Shown here: positions 15,490 to 23,520 of the stretch, piece by piece
Numbering within the stretch: position 1 is the first letter of the stretch
How the letters are laid out: the number at the start of each line of letters is the position of its first letter
Assembly (NCBI GenBank): GCA_902492935.1
Contig: CABUNJ010000032.1
Span: 1 to 23,853, forward strand
Length of the DNA: 23,853 bases
From: an uncultured Collinsella sp.
Lineage (GTDB): Bacteria > Actinomycetota > Coriobacteriia > Coriobacteriales > Coriobacteriaceae
Direction: 5' to 3'
The notes under the pieces: model-generated
The model's input: only the letters and a program-made list of their open reading frames with translations
Database searches by the model: none
Told to the model about the DNA's origin: nothing
Position numbers and translations under genes: made by a program

Positions 15490-16509
15490 TTATAAAACGA
15501 TACCGTCCATAGAGTTGGCGACATTCTCGACCAGCCCGGCGCGCACGGCTTCGGCCGCCGCGAGCGTACCGTTTTTAACAGCCTCGACCGAGGTGGCGCC
15601 ATGGCCGATCAGGACCACGCCGCGCAGGCCCAAAAGAATCGCGCCGCCCTTGGCGTCGCCAGAGAGCTTGGCCTTAATCTCGCGCATTTGCTTTTTGATG
15701 AGCAGCGCGGCAATCTTGGTGCCGAGCGAAGACATAAAGACACCCTTGAGCTCCTGCAGCAAAAACTTGGCAGCGCCCTCGGTGGCCTTGAGCGCAATAT
15801 TGCCCGACATGCCATCGGCAACGACGACATCGAAGTTACCTGAGGTGATGTCCGTCCCCTCGCAGTTACCAACAAAGCCGGGAACGGCGGCTTTCATGGC
15901 CGGGAAGCAGGCCTTGGTAAAGTTGGAGCCCTTCTCATCCTCGGTGCCGTTGGCAAGCAGGCCCACGCGGGGATGCTCGATGCCCAGGACGACGCGGGCA
16001 TAGGCGCTACCCATCTGAGCAAAACGCACCATGTCATCGACCTCGACATCGGGGTTGGCACCCATGTCGCACAGCACCGTCAGACCGCCGGCGCGATTGG
16101 GCAGCGCATTGGTCAGACAGGGGCGCACCGGCTGCTTCTTGCCTTCGGCCTGATACCTAAACGGCGTCACGTAGGCGGTCGCAGCGGCGGTCATGGCGCC
16201 GGTGGAGCCGGCGGAGAAGAACGCATCCGCGTTGCCCTTCTTAATGGCGCGGCAAGAAAGCACGATCGACGACTTACGCTTGGTCATCACGGCGCGGATG
16301 GGATCGTCATCCATGGCGATAACGTCGGGTGCCTCAAGGGCCTCAACACGTGCATGGGAAGCTGCAAAGGGATTGACGATTTCGGCCGGGCCAGCTGCCA
16401 AGACCTCGATATCGGGATCGGCGGCAAGCGCAGCCTCGATACCATCGAGAACGACCTGAGGTTTCTCGTCTCCGCCCACAACGTCTACACAAACGCGAAC
16501 GTTACTCAT
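15490..16509 (-). CDS. plsX: Phosphate acyltransferase PlsX
   Basis: PlsX converts acyl-ACP to acyl-phosphate, the donor for PlsY in the first step of phospholipid synthesis. The product has 339 aa, typical for the family. It starts with VRVCVDVVGGDEKPQ, where most PlsX proteins have DAMGGD. Other blocks are AMDDDPIRAVMTKRKSSIV, FFSAGSTGAMTAAA, CDMGANPDVEVDDMVRFAQMG, HPRVGLLANGTEDEKG, GNCEGTDI, DVVVADGMSGNIALK and a C-terminal GLRGVVLIGHG. The ATG at 16509 lies 7 bases after AGGAG, while the ATG at 16515 is too close to it. It is separated from rpmF by a terminator-like hairpin and from acpP by the palindrome. The rpmF-plsX-acpP order is common. Confidence 0.96.
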   Translation of the reverse strand: MSNVRVCVDVVGGDEKPQVVLDGIEAALAADPDIEVLAAGPAEIVNPFAASHARVEALEAPDVIAMDDDPIRAVMTKRKSSIVLSCRAIKKGNADAFFSAGSTGAMTAAATAYVTPFRYQAEGKKQPVRPCLTNALPNRAGGLTVLCDMGANPDVEVDDMVRFAQMGSAYARVVLGIEHPRVGLLANGTEDEKGSNFTKACFPAMKAAVPGFVGNCEGTDITSGNFDVVVADGMSGNIALKATEGAAKFLLQELKGVFMSSLGTKIAALLIKKQMREIKAKLSGDAKGGAILLGLRGVVLIGHGATSVEAVKNGTLAAAEAVRAGLVENVANSMDGIVL

Positions 16510-16525
16510 ATACATGCTCCTTATA

Positions 16526-16557
16526 CAAAAATGGCCGACTCATTGAGCCGGCCATTG
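16526..16557 (-). terminator. Intrinsic terminator after rpmF
   Basis: On the minus strand, AATGGCCGGCTC pairs with GAGTCGGCCATT (one G-T pair) around a 3-base loop and is followed by a T run (16526-16531). It lies between the rpmF stop and plsX, so plsX is probably expressed by partial read-through or from an unseen promoter. Confidence 0.75.
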
Positions 16558-16596
16558 TGGTTCCATTTGGAACGGCATCGCATCCAGAGTATACCG

Positions 16597-16776
16597 TTAC
16601 TCGGTAACGATAACCTCGCGGTCCTTGTAGAAACCGCAGCTGGGGCACACGTGGTGCGGAAGCTTGACAGCGCCGCAACGGGGGCACGTGGACTGAGCCG
16701 CAGCCGAGATCTTCATGTTGGCGGAACGACGGGTGTGAGTGCGGATACGACCCTGCTTTTGTTTAGGTACGGGCAT
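16597..16776 (-). CDS. rpmF: 50S ribosomal protein L32
   Basis: The 59-codon gene starts at ATG (16774-16776) after AAGGAAGG and ends at TAA (16597-16599). The product begins MPVPKQKQGRIRTHTRRSAN, the L32 signature, and has two zinc-binding pairs, CPRC (31-34) and CPSC (44-47). It is therefore the zinc-containing (C+) form of this large-subunit protein. Length fits the family (56-60 aa). It is placed between yceD and plsX as in very many bacteria. The gap to yceD is 64 bases, with only a weak promoter-like TTGCGC...GATAGT. The frame is short and easily missed, but the identification is secure. Confidence 0.96.
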   Translation of the reverse strand: MPVPKQKQGRIRTHTRRSANMKISAAAQSTCPRCGAVKLPHHVCPSCGFYKDREVIVTE

Positions 16777-16840
16777 AGTGACCTTCCTTATGAACTATCC
16801 AGTGTGGCGATTACGCGCAAGTAGCGATACTACCACAGTT

Positions 16841-17395
16841 TTACTCATCGAGCTTGAGATTCTTCAATGCTGCAAATGGATTTTCCGTGGCAGCGGCCCA
16901 TTCCGCCTCTGCCTGGGCGGCGCAATCGCATTGCTCCACATTGAGATTGCAACCGCAAGTGGGGCACAGACCACGGCAATCGGGCTTGCAGAGCACCACA
17001 AACGGCGTGTCCATGACGACCGCGTCATTGATGGGCTCGCCCAGATCGACGAGACGGTCCTCACCCAGGAGCTCGTAGCCGTCCTCGTAAGCCTCGGGAT
17101 CCTCGGGCTCCTCAAAGAGGTAGAACTCCTCGATCTCGCCGGCGATATCAAACGAGGCGGGCTCCAGGCAACGGTCGCACTCACCGGTGGCGTGCGCGCG
17201 GACCATGCCCGTGAGCAAGACACCGGTACCGGCATTGGTAAAGACAACGTCGTAGTCGATGCCGTCCTGAAGCTGGTACTCCTTCTCGCCCACCGTGTAG
17301 GTGGCAACATCGACCTTACCGGTCAGCGGATACGAATCTCCAGGAAACTCGAGCTGCTCGGAAAGATCGACGGTAACGCTCGGGAACTCAGCCAT
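16841..17395 (-). CDS. YceD/DUF177 family protein
   Basis: The 184-aa product is a DUF177 protein. Members are encoded next to rpmF almost everywhere and have been linked to large-subunit rRNA (23S) accumulation, so a ribosome-assembly role is likely. It shows ATGECDRCLEPASFDI (70-84, the Cys-pair signature), an acidic middle (EEPEDPEAYEDG) and CKPDCRGLCPTCGCNLN (136-152), then CDC and the usual NPFAALKNLK end. The Cys pairs suggest a zinc site. The ATG (17393-17395) shares its A with the stop of the preceding coiled-coil gene (TAATG), so I prefer it to upstream starts. Coupled translation with that gene is likely, and rpmF follows. Confidence 0.92.
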   Translation of the reverse strand: MAEFPSVTVDLSEQLEFPGDSYPLTGKVDVATYTVGEKEYQLQDGIDYDVVFTNAGTGVLLTGMVRAHATGECDRCLEPASFDIAGEIEEFYLFEEPEDPEAYEDGYELLGEDRLVDLGEPINDAVVMDTPFVVLCKPDCRGLCPTCGCNLNVEQCDCAAQAEAEWAAATENPFAALKNLKLDE

Positions 17396-17892
17396 TACCA
17401 CTGACCATTCTGTTGGGCGGCACCCTCGTTGAGCTGCTGACGGCAACGGGTAACGGTGCCGGTCAGGCTCTTGAGGTTCTCCTCCAGGTGCGTAAAGACC
17501 TGCTCTGCGTAGTCCTCGGCAGCATAACGCGTCTCGCGCTCGTACTGCTGGGCACGATCGCGGATGTCGTCGGCCTGCTGCTGCGCAAGGCGGACGATCT
17601 CCTGCTCACCGGCAATGGTGAGGGCCTGCTGCTGAGCGTCAGCGATGATGGAATCGGCCTGAGCGGCGGCGGAAGCCATAAGCTCCTCGCGCTCCTTAAG
17701 GATACGGCGGGACTTCTGCCACTCCTCGGGATAGCTCATGCGGATCTCGTCGAGGATGTTGAAGAACACGTCGGCGTCGATGACCTTGAACTGAGCGTTC
17801 TTGCCGAAAGGCGGCTTGGCTTCCTCGATCAGCCCTTCGAGCTCATCGACCAAGCTGACGATCCTATCGCCAGGAAAATTCTCGCCCGGCAT
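17395..17892 (-). CDS. DivIVA/SepIVA-like coiled-coil protein
   Basis: The 165-aa product has a short N-terminal block (IVSLVDELEGLIEEAKPP), then FKVIDADVFFNILDEIRMSYPEEW. A long charged coiled coil (about 57-145) rich in Ala, Gln and Glu follows, with no membrane segment. It resembles the DivIVA-related proteins that lie beside DUF177, rnc and smc in actinobacteria; the mycobacterial counterpart is the septation factor SepIVA (Rv2927c). Such proteins are often annotated as ATP synthase subunit B-like, which is misleading because no membrane anchor is present. A role in cell division or envelope growth is inference from position and shape. ATG at 17892 follows AAAGGAG by 5 bases. The stop overlaps yceD. 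A 68-base gap separates it from coaD, with a TAAACT that may be a -10 box. Confidence 0.75.
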   Translation of the reverse strand: MPGENFPGDRIVSLVDELEGLIEEAKPPFGKNAQFKVIDADVFFNILDEIRMSYPEEWQKSRRILKEREELMASAAAQADSIIADAQQQALTIAGEQEIVRLAQQQADDIRDRAQQYERETRYAAEDYAEQVFTHLEENLKSLTGTVTRCRQQLNEGAAQQNGQW

Positions 17893-17960
17893 CCGGTCTC
17901 CTTTCATAGGTAACATATCATCGTGCTAGTTTACCACATGCCACCAGGCAATAAGAAACG

Positions 17961-18458
17961 TCACGAAAAGCGATGTCTGAGCGCTTCGACCACGTTGGGC
18001 GGCACAAACGTCGATACGTCGCTGCCGAGCGAAGCGATCTGGCGAACGACCGAGCTCGAGATATAGCCGTACTGCGGCGCACTCATGACAAAGATGGACT
18101 CCAGCTCGCTATCCAAGCGATAATTGAGGTCGGCCTGCTGCAGCTCATACTCAAAGTCGGTCATGGCGCGCAGACCCTTGACCACGGCCCCCGCCCCCTG
18201 CTCGCGAGCGAAGTCGACCAAGAGGCCGGTAAAGGGCAGGACATCGACGCCGTCGATATCACCGAGCGCCTCGCGAGCCAGCGCCACGCGCTCATCCAGC
18301 ATAAACGTGGTGCCCACACCGTTTTTACCCTGCGACTCGGCGACAGCGACGATCACGCTGGGAAAGATGCGGCGGGCGCGGCGGATGACGTCGATATGGC
18401 CAAACGTGATGGGATCGAAGGTGCCCGGGACGATCACGCGGTTGATGGTGTCACTCAT
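17961..18458 (-). CDS. coaD: Phosphopantetheine adenylyltransferase
   Basis: CoaD adenylates 4'-phosphopantetheine to dephospho-CoA, the penultimate step of CoA synthesis. The 165-aa product has the nucleotidyltransferase motif PGTFDPITFGH (11-21; His21 of the T/HxGH motif), VKGLRAMTDFEYE (92-104) and ISSSVVRQIASLG (132-144; the ISSTxVR motif), all diagnostic. The ATG (18456-18458) overlaps the rsmD stop by 8 bases (ATGAGTGA) and has GGAGG 6 bases upstream inside rsmD. The rsmD-coaD pair is conserved across bacteria. CoA also supplies the arm for ACP, encoded in the same cluster. Confidence 0.97.
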   Translation of the reverse strand: MSDTINRVIVPGTFDPITFGHIDVIRRARRIFPSVIVAVAESQGKNGVGTTFMLDERVALAREALGDIDGVDVLPFTGLLVDFAREQGAGAVVKGLRAMTDFEYELQQADLNYRLDSELESIFVMSAPQYGYISSSVVRQIASLGSDVSTFVPPNVVEALRHRFS

Positions 18459-19095
18459 GGGCGTCCTCCGATGGCACATCCTCGTCATTTTCGTTCTCGA
18501 CAGCATGGTCGTTCTCGTCCTCGGCCACCCAGCGTAGCAAGTCAACCGAGGTAATGCCGTAGCGCTTCTCTCGCACGGTCTCAAAACCAGCCGGATGAGC
18601 GCCCGCATCGGCTGCGGCATGCTCAAACAGGGCAAAGGCCCCGGGCGCCAGCAGTCCCTGCTGGGAAAGATTTTGCAGCAGCTCCTCGACCGGCTCGGCA
18701 CCAAAAGCATAGGGCGGGTCGAGCAGGACCAGATCAAAGGGGCTGCCCGGCACCCGGCCGCGCGAGGCGCTCGCCAGCACGTCACCCGTCACCACGCGCC
18801 AGCGCGCACGGTCACGGCAGAGCGACTCGATATTCTTGGTAATGAGCCGCGCGGCGTTGCGATCGATCTCGAACGTCGTGAGCGAGCGGGCACCACGTGA
18901 GAGCATCTCTAACCCTAAGGCACCGGAGCCGCCAAAGGCGTCCAGCACACGGACCTCGTCCAAATCGAAGTCGAATACCGACATGACCATAGATGCGCAC
19001 GCCTCGCGTACGCGATCAGTCGTGGGGCGGGTGACATCGCGACCACGGGGCTCCTCGATCTTACGACCGCGCCATTCGCCGCCGATGATTCTCAT
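18451..19095 (-). CDS. rsmD: 16S rRNA (guanine966-N2)-methyltransferase RsmD
   Basis: RsmD methylates G966 of 16S rRNA in the assembled small subunit. The 214-aa product starts MRIIGGEWRGRKI and continues with TRPTTDRVREA, as in the family. It has the SAM site LDAFGGSGALGLE (51-63), TFEIDRNAARL with the acidic ribose-binding residue, and the catalytic LLDPPYAFG (124-132). An acidic tail of about 24 residues (AEDENDHAVENENDED...) extends beyond the E. coli protein. Its ATG overlaps the recG stop (ATGA), with GGAGG inside recG. Its stop overlaps the coaD start. Confidence 0.95.
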   Translation of the reverse strand: MRIIGGEWRGRKIEEPRGRDVTRPTTDRVREACASMVMSVFDFDLDEVRVLDAFGGSGALGLEMLSRGARSLTTFEIDRNAARLITKNIESLCRDRARWRVVTGDVLASASRGRVPGSPFDLVLLDPPYAFGAEPVEELLQNLSQQGLLAPGAFALFEHAAADAGAHPAGFETVREKRYGITSVDLLRWVAEDENDHAVENENDEDVPSEDAHE

Positions 19096-21269
19096 CCTCC
19101 GCTGACCTCCTTAAAAATGTGTCGATATCGCATGGCAACCGCATCGCGCAGGGGGCGCGTCGCCACGGAGTCAAGAGTGCAAGCATACCGCAAGAGCTCG
19201 ACCGCGTCCAAATGGGCCCACTCGATCAGCTCCTCGTCGGCATCCAGGTCGACAAAGCGCAGGGTCACACCGCCGTGCTGGCGGTACCCCAGGATTTCGC
19301 CCTCATGGCGCAGGCGCAGGTCCATCTGGGCGAGTGTAAAACCATCCGAAGTTTTTTCGAGCGACTGGAGACGGTCTTGCGCCGCCGACGCGCCGCCGTT
19401 GCCCTTGGAGTGCGTCATGACCAGGCACGTGCCCGACACACTGCCGCGGCCCACGCGACCGCGCAGCTGGTGCAGGGCAGCCAAACCAAAGCGCTCGCCG
19501 TTCTCGATGACCATGACGGTGGCGTTAGGCACGTCGACGCCCACCTCGACCACCGTAGTCGAGACGAGCACATCGATCTCGCCACGTTTAAAGGCGTCGA
19601 TCACGCGATCCTTCTCCCCCGCCGGCATGCGGCCGTGAAGGCGCTCGATGGCAAGACCCGGCAACGCCAGACGCAGGCGATCGAGCTCGGTCGCCGTATC
19701 GTGCAGCGGCACAGGGACCGTCACGCGGCCCTCGTCGTCGCGGGCGATACCGGGCACATCCTCCAGCTCATCGGCCGAGTCACTCGGCTCCACGAGCGGG
19801 CAAATCACGTAGGCCTGCTGGCCCTTTGCATGTGCCTCGCGGATGGCGCCATAGGCGAGGTCGCGGCTCGACTCGGTGAGCACGCGTGTCGTCACGCCAG
19901 CGCCAGGAACGGGCCGATGGCGGATGATGCTCGTGTCCAGATCGCCGTAGACCGAAAGCGCCAGCGTACGCGGGATGGGCGTTGCCGTCATAACGAGCAG
20001 ATCGGCACCGGGGCCCTTCGCGCGTAGGGCGTTGCGTTGGCCGACGCCAAACCGGTGCTGCTCGTCGATGACAACAAGCGACAGATGCTTGAACGCAACG
20101 TCATCCGAAAGCACCGCATGGGTGCCAAAGAGCACGTCAAGCTCGCCCGATTCCAGCTGTGCATGGATGCGCTCGCGCTCTGCGGCCGGCGTGGCACCCG
20201 TCAGAAGCGCCCAGGACATGCCGGCCTGAGAGAGCAGAGGGCCGGTCTTATCGGCATATTGGCGCGCCAGCACGCCCGTGGGCGCCATAACACAGGCCTG
20301 CGTGCCGCTATCGGCAGCCACAGCCAGCGCGCAGGCGGCAACGGCGGTCTTACCGGTACCGACATCGCCCAGCAGCAGGCGGTTCATCACGCGCCCGCCA
20401 TCGCACATATCGCGCAGGATATCTTGGAATGCGGCCTCCTGCTCGTCGCTCAGCGAAAACGGCAGGGCTTGCTTGAGTGCGGCCAGGTGCTCGCCCGCGG
20501 TGTGGGCATAGGGCACCACATCGACTAGGCCGCCATCGTTGCGCAGGCGCAGCGCCAGCTGAAGGTAAAGGCACTCCTCATAAGCAAGGCGACGTCGCGC
20601 GATATCCCGCTCAGCCATACTCGAGGGAAAGTGGATCGATCGAAGCGCGCGGGCATTGCTCATCAGGCGGCGCTTGACGCGCAAGCGTGCGGGAATCGGG
20701 TCGAAGGGATTGCCGACGACCTCGAGCGCGCCGCTTACGATGCGGCGCATCCACGCCTGGCTCACGCCGTCACTCACATAATGGACCGGCAGGATGGTAC
20801 CTGCGGCACGCCCATCCTCGAGCTTTTCAAAGTGCGGCGAGGCCATCTGCTTAAAACCGTAGGCAAATTCAACCTTGCCCATCACGGCCAGGCGGTCGCC
20901 CTGCTTAAGCTGCTGGGCAATCCAGGGCTGGCGGAAAAAGGCGACCTGCAGCACGCCCGTCTCGTCAACGAGTGAGACCTCGGTCACCTGCATGCGCGGA
21001 CGCGGCTGCTTTTGGACGATACGGTCGACCGTAGCGATGATGGTGCACACGGTACCGATGGGCGCCATCTCGATGGACCACGAACGGGTAAAGTCGAGGT
21101 ATCGATGAGGAATATGGAGAAGGAGGTCCCCCACCGTCCGAATTCCCAGCCGGCGAAGGGCCTCCTCACGTTTACCCGAAACATATTTGAGTCGCGCGAT
21201 ATCCTCGTCGAGCGCATTGCTCTGGGCAAAGCGCTCCGAGACGCGCGGCACGGAGCACAGCTCGGACAT
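19092..21269 (-). CDS. recG: ATP-dependent DNA helicase RecG
   Basis: RecG remodels stalled forks, R-loops and Holliday junctions by branch migration. The 725-aa product has the N-terminal wedge/OB domain (about 65-165; VCTIIATVDRI, MQVTEVSLVDETGVLQVAFF). The superfamily 2 helicase core has Walker A LLLGDVGTGKTAVA (298-311), MAPTGVLARQ, VVIDEQHRFGVGQR (399-412, DEQH box), MTATPIPRTLALSVYGDLD (427-445), LHGRMPAGEKD, DVLVSTTVVEVGVDVPNATVM and HQLRGRVGRG. In the family the usual Gln of the first box is QxxA; here SDEQEAAF serves. Length is slightly above the usual 680-700. The ATG at 21269 lies 10 bases after the fakA-like gene and has no clear ribosome site, so translation may be coupled. Its end overlaps rsmD. 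Confidence 0.97.
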   Translation of the reverse strand: MSELCSVPRVSERFAQSNALDEDIARLKYVSGKREEALRRLGIRTVGDLLLHIPHRYLDFTRSWSIEMAPIGTVCTIIATVDRIVQKQPRPRMQVTEVSLVDETGVLQVAFFRQPWIAQQLKQGDRLAVMGKVEFAYGFKQMASPHFEKLEDGRAAGTILPVHYVSDGVSQAWMRRIVSGALEVVGNPFDPIPARLRVKRRLMSNARALRSIHFPSSMAERDIARRRLAYEECLYLQLALRLRNDGGLVDVVPYAHTAGEHLAALKQALPFSLSDEQEAAFQDILRDMCDGGRVMNRLLLGDVGTGKTAVAACALAVAADSGTQACVMAPTGVLARQYADKTGPLLSQAGMSWALLTGATPAAERERIHAQLESGELDVLFGTHAVLSDDVAFKHLSLVVIDEQHRFGVGQRNALRAKGPGADLLVMTATPIPRTLALSVYGDLDTSIIRHRPVPGAGVTTRVLTESSRDLAYGAIREAHAKGQQAYVICPLVEPSDSADELEDVPGIARDDEGRVTVPVPLHDTATELDRLRLALPGLAIERLHGRMPAGEKDRVIDAFKRGEIDVLVSTTVVEVGVDVPNATVMVIENGERFGLAALHQLRGRVGRGSVSGTCLVMTHSKGNGGASAAQDRLQSLEKTSDGFTLAQMDLRLRHEGEILGYRQHGGVTLRFVDLDADEELIEWAHLDAVELLRYACTLDSVATRPLRDAVAMRYRHIFKEVSGG

Positions 21270-21279
21270 GGGCAGTTGC

Positions 21280-22941
21280 CTACTCGATCGAGAAGATCAC
21301 GGGATAGAGTGGCTGCTCGCCACGATGGGCGTCGATCTCCAGGTCGGGCTGAGCCTCCTCGATAGCGTCGACGATCTCCTGGAAGGCCTCATCGGACAGC
21401 TCCTCGCCGGCCAGAATCGTCAGCGCGTCACCCTCCTCTTCCTCCTGCATGCGGTTGATGCAGTCGAGCGTGACCTGCTTCACGTCGGAGCCGACCACGT
21501 CGATGGAGCCGGCAATGATACCCATGACGTCACCGGAGTGAATCGGCGAGCCGTCAGAGGCGCTGGAATCGCGCACGGCACGGGTGACCTCGCCATCGCG
21601 AACCTCACTGATGGCGTCGACCATGGCGGCGACGGCATCCTCAAGCTCGGAATCGGGCAGTACGGCGAACAGCGCGGAGAAGGCCTGGGGAACGGTCTTG
21701 GTGGGAACGACGGCAACCTTCTTGTCGGTACAGGCTGAGGCAGCGGCCTCGGCGGCCATGCGGATGTTACCGTTGTTGGGCAGAATGATGACCGAGGTCG
21801 CGTTAACCTGGTCTACCGCGCCCAGCAGGTCGGCGGTCGAGGGGTTCATGGTCTGGCCACCCGACACGATCACGTCGACGCCGAGGGACTTGAGGATGTC
21901 GGCCTCGCCGGAACCGGCGGCAACGGCGACAAACCCCAGCGCCTTGGCGGGCTCGGCCGCCTTTTCCTGATCCTCGTGGATCTTGGCGGTACGGTCGTGG
22001 GCCTCCATCTCCATGTTGTGGATAAAGACCTCATAGATCTGACCGAGCTGCAGCATGTGCTCGAGCACCAGGTTGGGGGTGTTGGAGTGCACATGGATCT
22101 TGTAGTCGGGATAGGCGCCCACGAGTAGCTCGCAGTCGCCCATGGAACCCAGGAACTTAAGGCACTCGTCCTCGTCAAACGGGGCGTCGGCCTTAAACAG
22201 GAACTCGTTGCAGTAGCGGAACTCCGAGCCCTCCCAATCGTCGTTGGCCTCGATCTCAACGCGACCAAGGGCCGCGTCGCGGGCAGAGCCAGCGGAATCA
22301 AACGTGGCGGAGAAATCCTCGACAACGGTGCTGCGGCCAAGCGCGGCGGCAACAAAGTTCTCAAGGAAAATAGCAAAGCCGAAGGCGCCGGAGTCAACCA
22401 CGCCGTTCTCCTTCAGAACGGGCAGCAGGTCGGGCGTGCGAGCGACGGACTGATATGCCTCGACGACGATGGCGTCGAGCGCGTCCTCGGCCGAGAACTT
22501 CTTCTTCTCGCACTCGTCGGCCTTGGTCGAGACATCGCGCAGCACCGTGAGGATCGTGCCCTCGATGGGCTTGCGGACGGCCTGGAAGGCGACCTTGACG
22601 GCGCGACGAAAAGCGAAGGCGATGTTGGCAGCCGTAATAGGCTCATCGGCAGAGACGAGGCCCTCGGCCACGCCGCGCAGAATCTGCGACGTGATGACGC
22701 CGGAGTTACCGCGGGCGCCCATCAGGGAGCCGTGAGTGATGGCGCCGGCGATGGCTTCCATGTCGGCGTCGGCAGGAAGGGCGGAGAGCTCCTTGGTCAC
22801 CGAGGCGAGCGTGAGCGACATGTTGGTGCCGGTATCGCCGTCGGGTACGGGGAAGACGTTGAGCTTGTTGATCTCCTCGGCCTTGTCGGAAACGGCAGCC
22901 GCAGCGATCGGAAAACAGGTGCGAATGGTCTTTGCAATCAT
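21280..22941 (-). CDS. DAK2-domain protein, FakA/YloV-like fatty acid kinase subunit
   Basis: The 553-aa product starts with a DAK2 (dihydroxyacetone-kinase-like) ATP-binding domain. It shows NVFPVPDGDTGTNMSLTL (28-45, metal and nucleotide-binding Asp residues), HGSLMGARGNSGVITSQILRG (70-90) and ENGVVDSGAFGFAIF. A middle domain contains KIHVHSNTP, and a C-terminal domain has GVDVIVSGGQTMNPST and ILPNNGNIRMAA. This matches the YloV/FakA family, whose studied members phosphorylate exogenous fatty acids bound to FakB (DegV) proteins. The acyl-phosphate formed can enter phospholipids at the PlsX/PlsY step, and plsX lies in the same cluster. No FakB gene is in the window. ATG at 22941 has GGAG 12 bases upstream, rather distant. 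The asp23-like gene lies 27 bases upstream. Confidence 0.92.
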   Translation of the reverse strand: MIAKTIRTCFPIAAAAVSDKAEEINKLNVFPVPDGDTGTNMSLTLASVTKELSALPADADMEAIAGAITHGSLMGARGNSGVITSQILRGVAEGLVSADEPITAANIAFAFRRAVKVAFQAVRKPIEGTILTVLRDVSTKADECEKKKFSAEDALDAIVVEAYQSVARTPDLLPVLKENGVVDSGAFGFAIFLENFVAAALGRSTVVEDFSATFDSAGSARDAALGRVEIEANDDWEGSEFRYCNEFLFKADAPFDEDECLKFLGSMGDCELLVGAYPDYKIHVHSNTPNLVLEHMLQLGQIYEVFIHNMEMEAHDRTAKIHEDQEKAAEPAKALGFVAVAAGSGEADILKSLGVDVIVSGGQTMNPSTADLLGAVDQVNATSVIILPNNGNIRMAAEAAASACTDKKVAVVPTKTVPQAFSALFAVLPDSELEDAVAAMVDAISEVRDGEVTRAVRDSSASDGSPIHSGDVMGIIAGSIDVVGSDVKQVTLDCINRMQEEEEGDALTILAGEELSDEAFQEIVDAIEEAQPDLEIDAHRGEQPLYPVIFSIE

Positions 22942-22968
22942 GGGTATTTGAATCTCCGTTTTCGGATG

Positions 22969-23325
22969 CTAGTTCAGACGGCTCTTGAGCGCGTCGATAT
23001 GGATGCCGATCTTAAGGCTGGCGGGATCGATCTGGGCGATCTCCTGCAGAGTGAAGGCAACGGAGCTCGAAAGATTGTGGCAGACGGATTTCATGTTGAC
23101 GCCGTTCTCGAGCACGACGTGAAGATCGACCGTAAGGCCGTCCTCGTCGGCGGAGACAAGCACGCCCTTGCGGAGGCGCTGACCGGCAAGCAGGCGCACG
23201 CTCTCGGCGCCCTGGAGCTGCTCGGCCATACCGACGACGCCATAGCACGTCATCGCGGCATAACCGGCAATATCGGCAATAACGTCGTTCGAGACGCTCA
23301 GGCTGCCGTTAATGGTCTCAGACAC
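22969..23325 (-). CDS. Asp23/Gls24 (YloU-like) envelope stress family protein
   Basis: The 118-aa product fits the Asp23/YloU family. It has ISNDVIADIAGYAAM-type sequence near the start (here VSNDVIADIAGYAAMTCYGVVGMA), a variable middle, then GLTVDLHVVLENGVNMKSVCHNL and VAFTLQEIAQIDPASLKIGIHIDAL. Members are abundant soluble proteins near the membrane that have been linked to envelope homeostasis; a molecular activity is not known. GTG at 23325 is the likely start because AAGGAG lies 6 bases upstream. The frame is open further to 23376, but without a site. It is paired with the fakA-like gene, as yloU-yloV are in Bacillus. A TAGAAT at 23383-23388 (minus) could be its -10 box. Confidence 0.9.
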   Translation of the reverse strand: MSETINGSLSVSNDVIADIAGYAAMTCYGVVGMAEQLQGAESVRLLAGQRLRKGVLVSADEDGLTVDLHVVLENGVNMKSVCHNLSSSVAFTLQEIAQIDPASLKIGIHIDALKSRLN

Positions 23326-23382
23326 AAGAATCTCCTTTTCTTGGTGCTCGCGGCACCATGTCGTGGGAGCAATCATTGCAAT

Positions 23383-23388
23383 ATTCTA
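23383..23388 (-). promoter_or_regulatory. Possible -10 box of the asp23-fakA-recG operon
   Basis: TAGAAT on the minus strand lies 57 bases before the GTG start of the asp23-like gene. No convincing -35 box is seen. The remaining non-coding stretch to 23484 has a 12-bp palindrome CGTTCGCGAACG (23459-23470) but no gene that I can support. Confidence 0.35.
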
Positions 23389-23484
23389 CAACGACCGCGC
23401 CATGTTGAGGTGGCGGGCCTCGGGATTACATCCTCGACACGAAATGTTGATACGGTAACGTTCGCGAACGGCGATCGCGTCATG

Positions 23485-23512
23485 AAAAAACCCGCCGCAT
23501 AAGCGACGGGTT
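23485..23512 (-). terminator. Intrinsic terminator of the tRNA-Asn pair
   Basis: On the minus strand, AACCCGTCGC pairs with GCGGCGGGTT (one T-G pair) around a TTAT loop and runs straight into T residues (23485-23490). It lies 9 bases after the last tRNA. Confidence 0.85.
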
Positions 23513-23520
23513 ATACAACC

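Noticed and set aside
23459..23470. Possible LexA/SOS box
   Set aside because: The half-sites are GTTC..GAAC, the inverse of the Gram-positive GAAC....GTTC order, so it does not fit.
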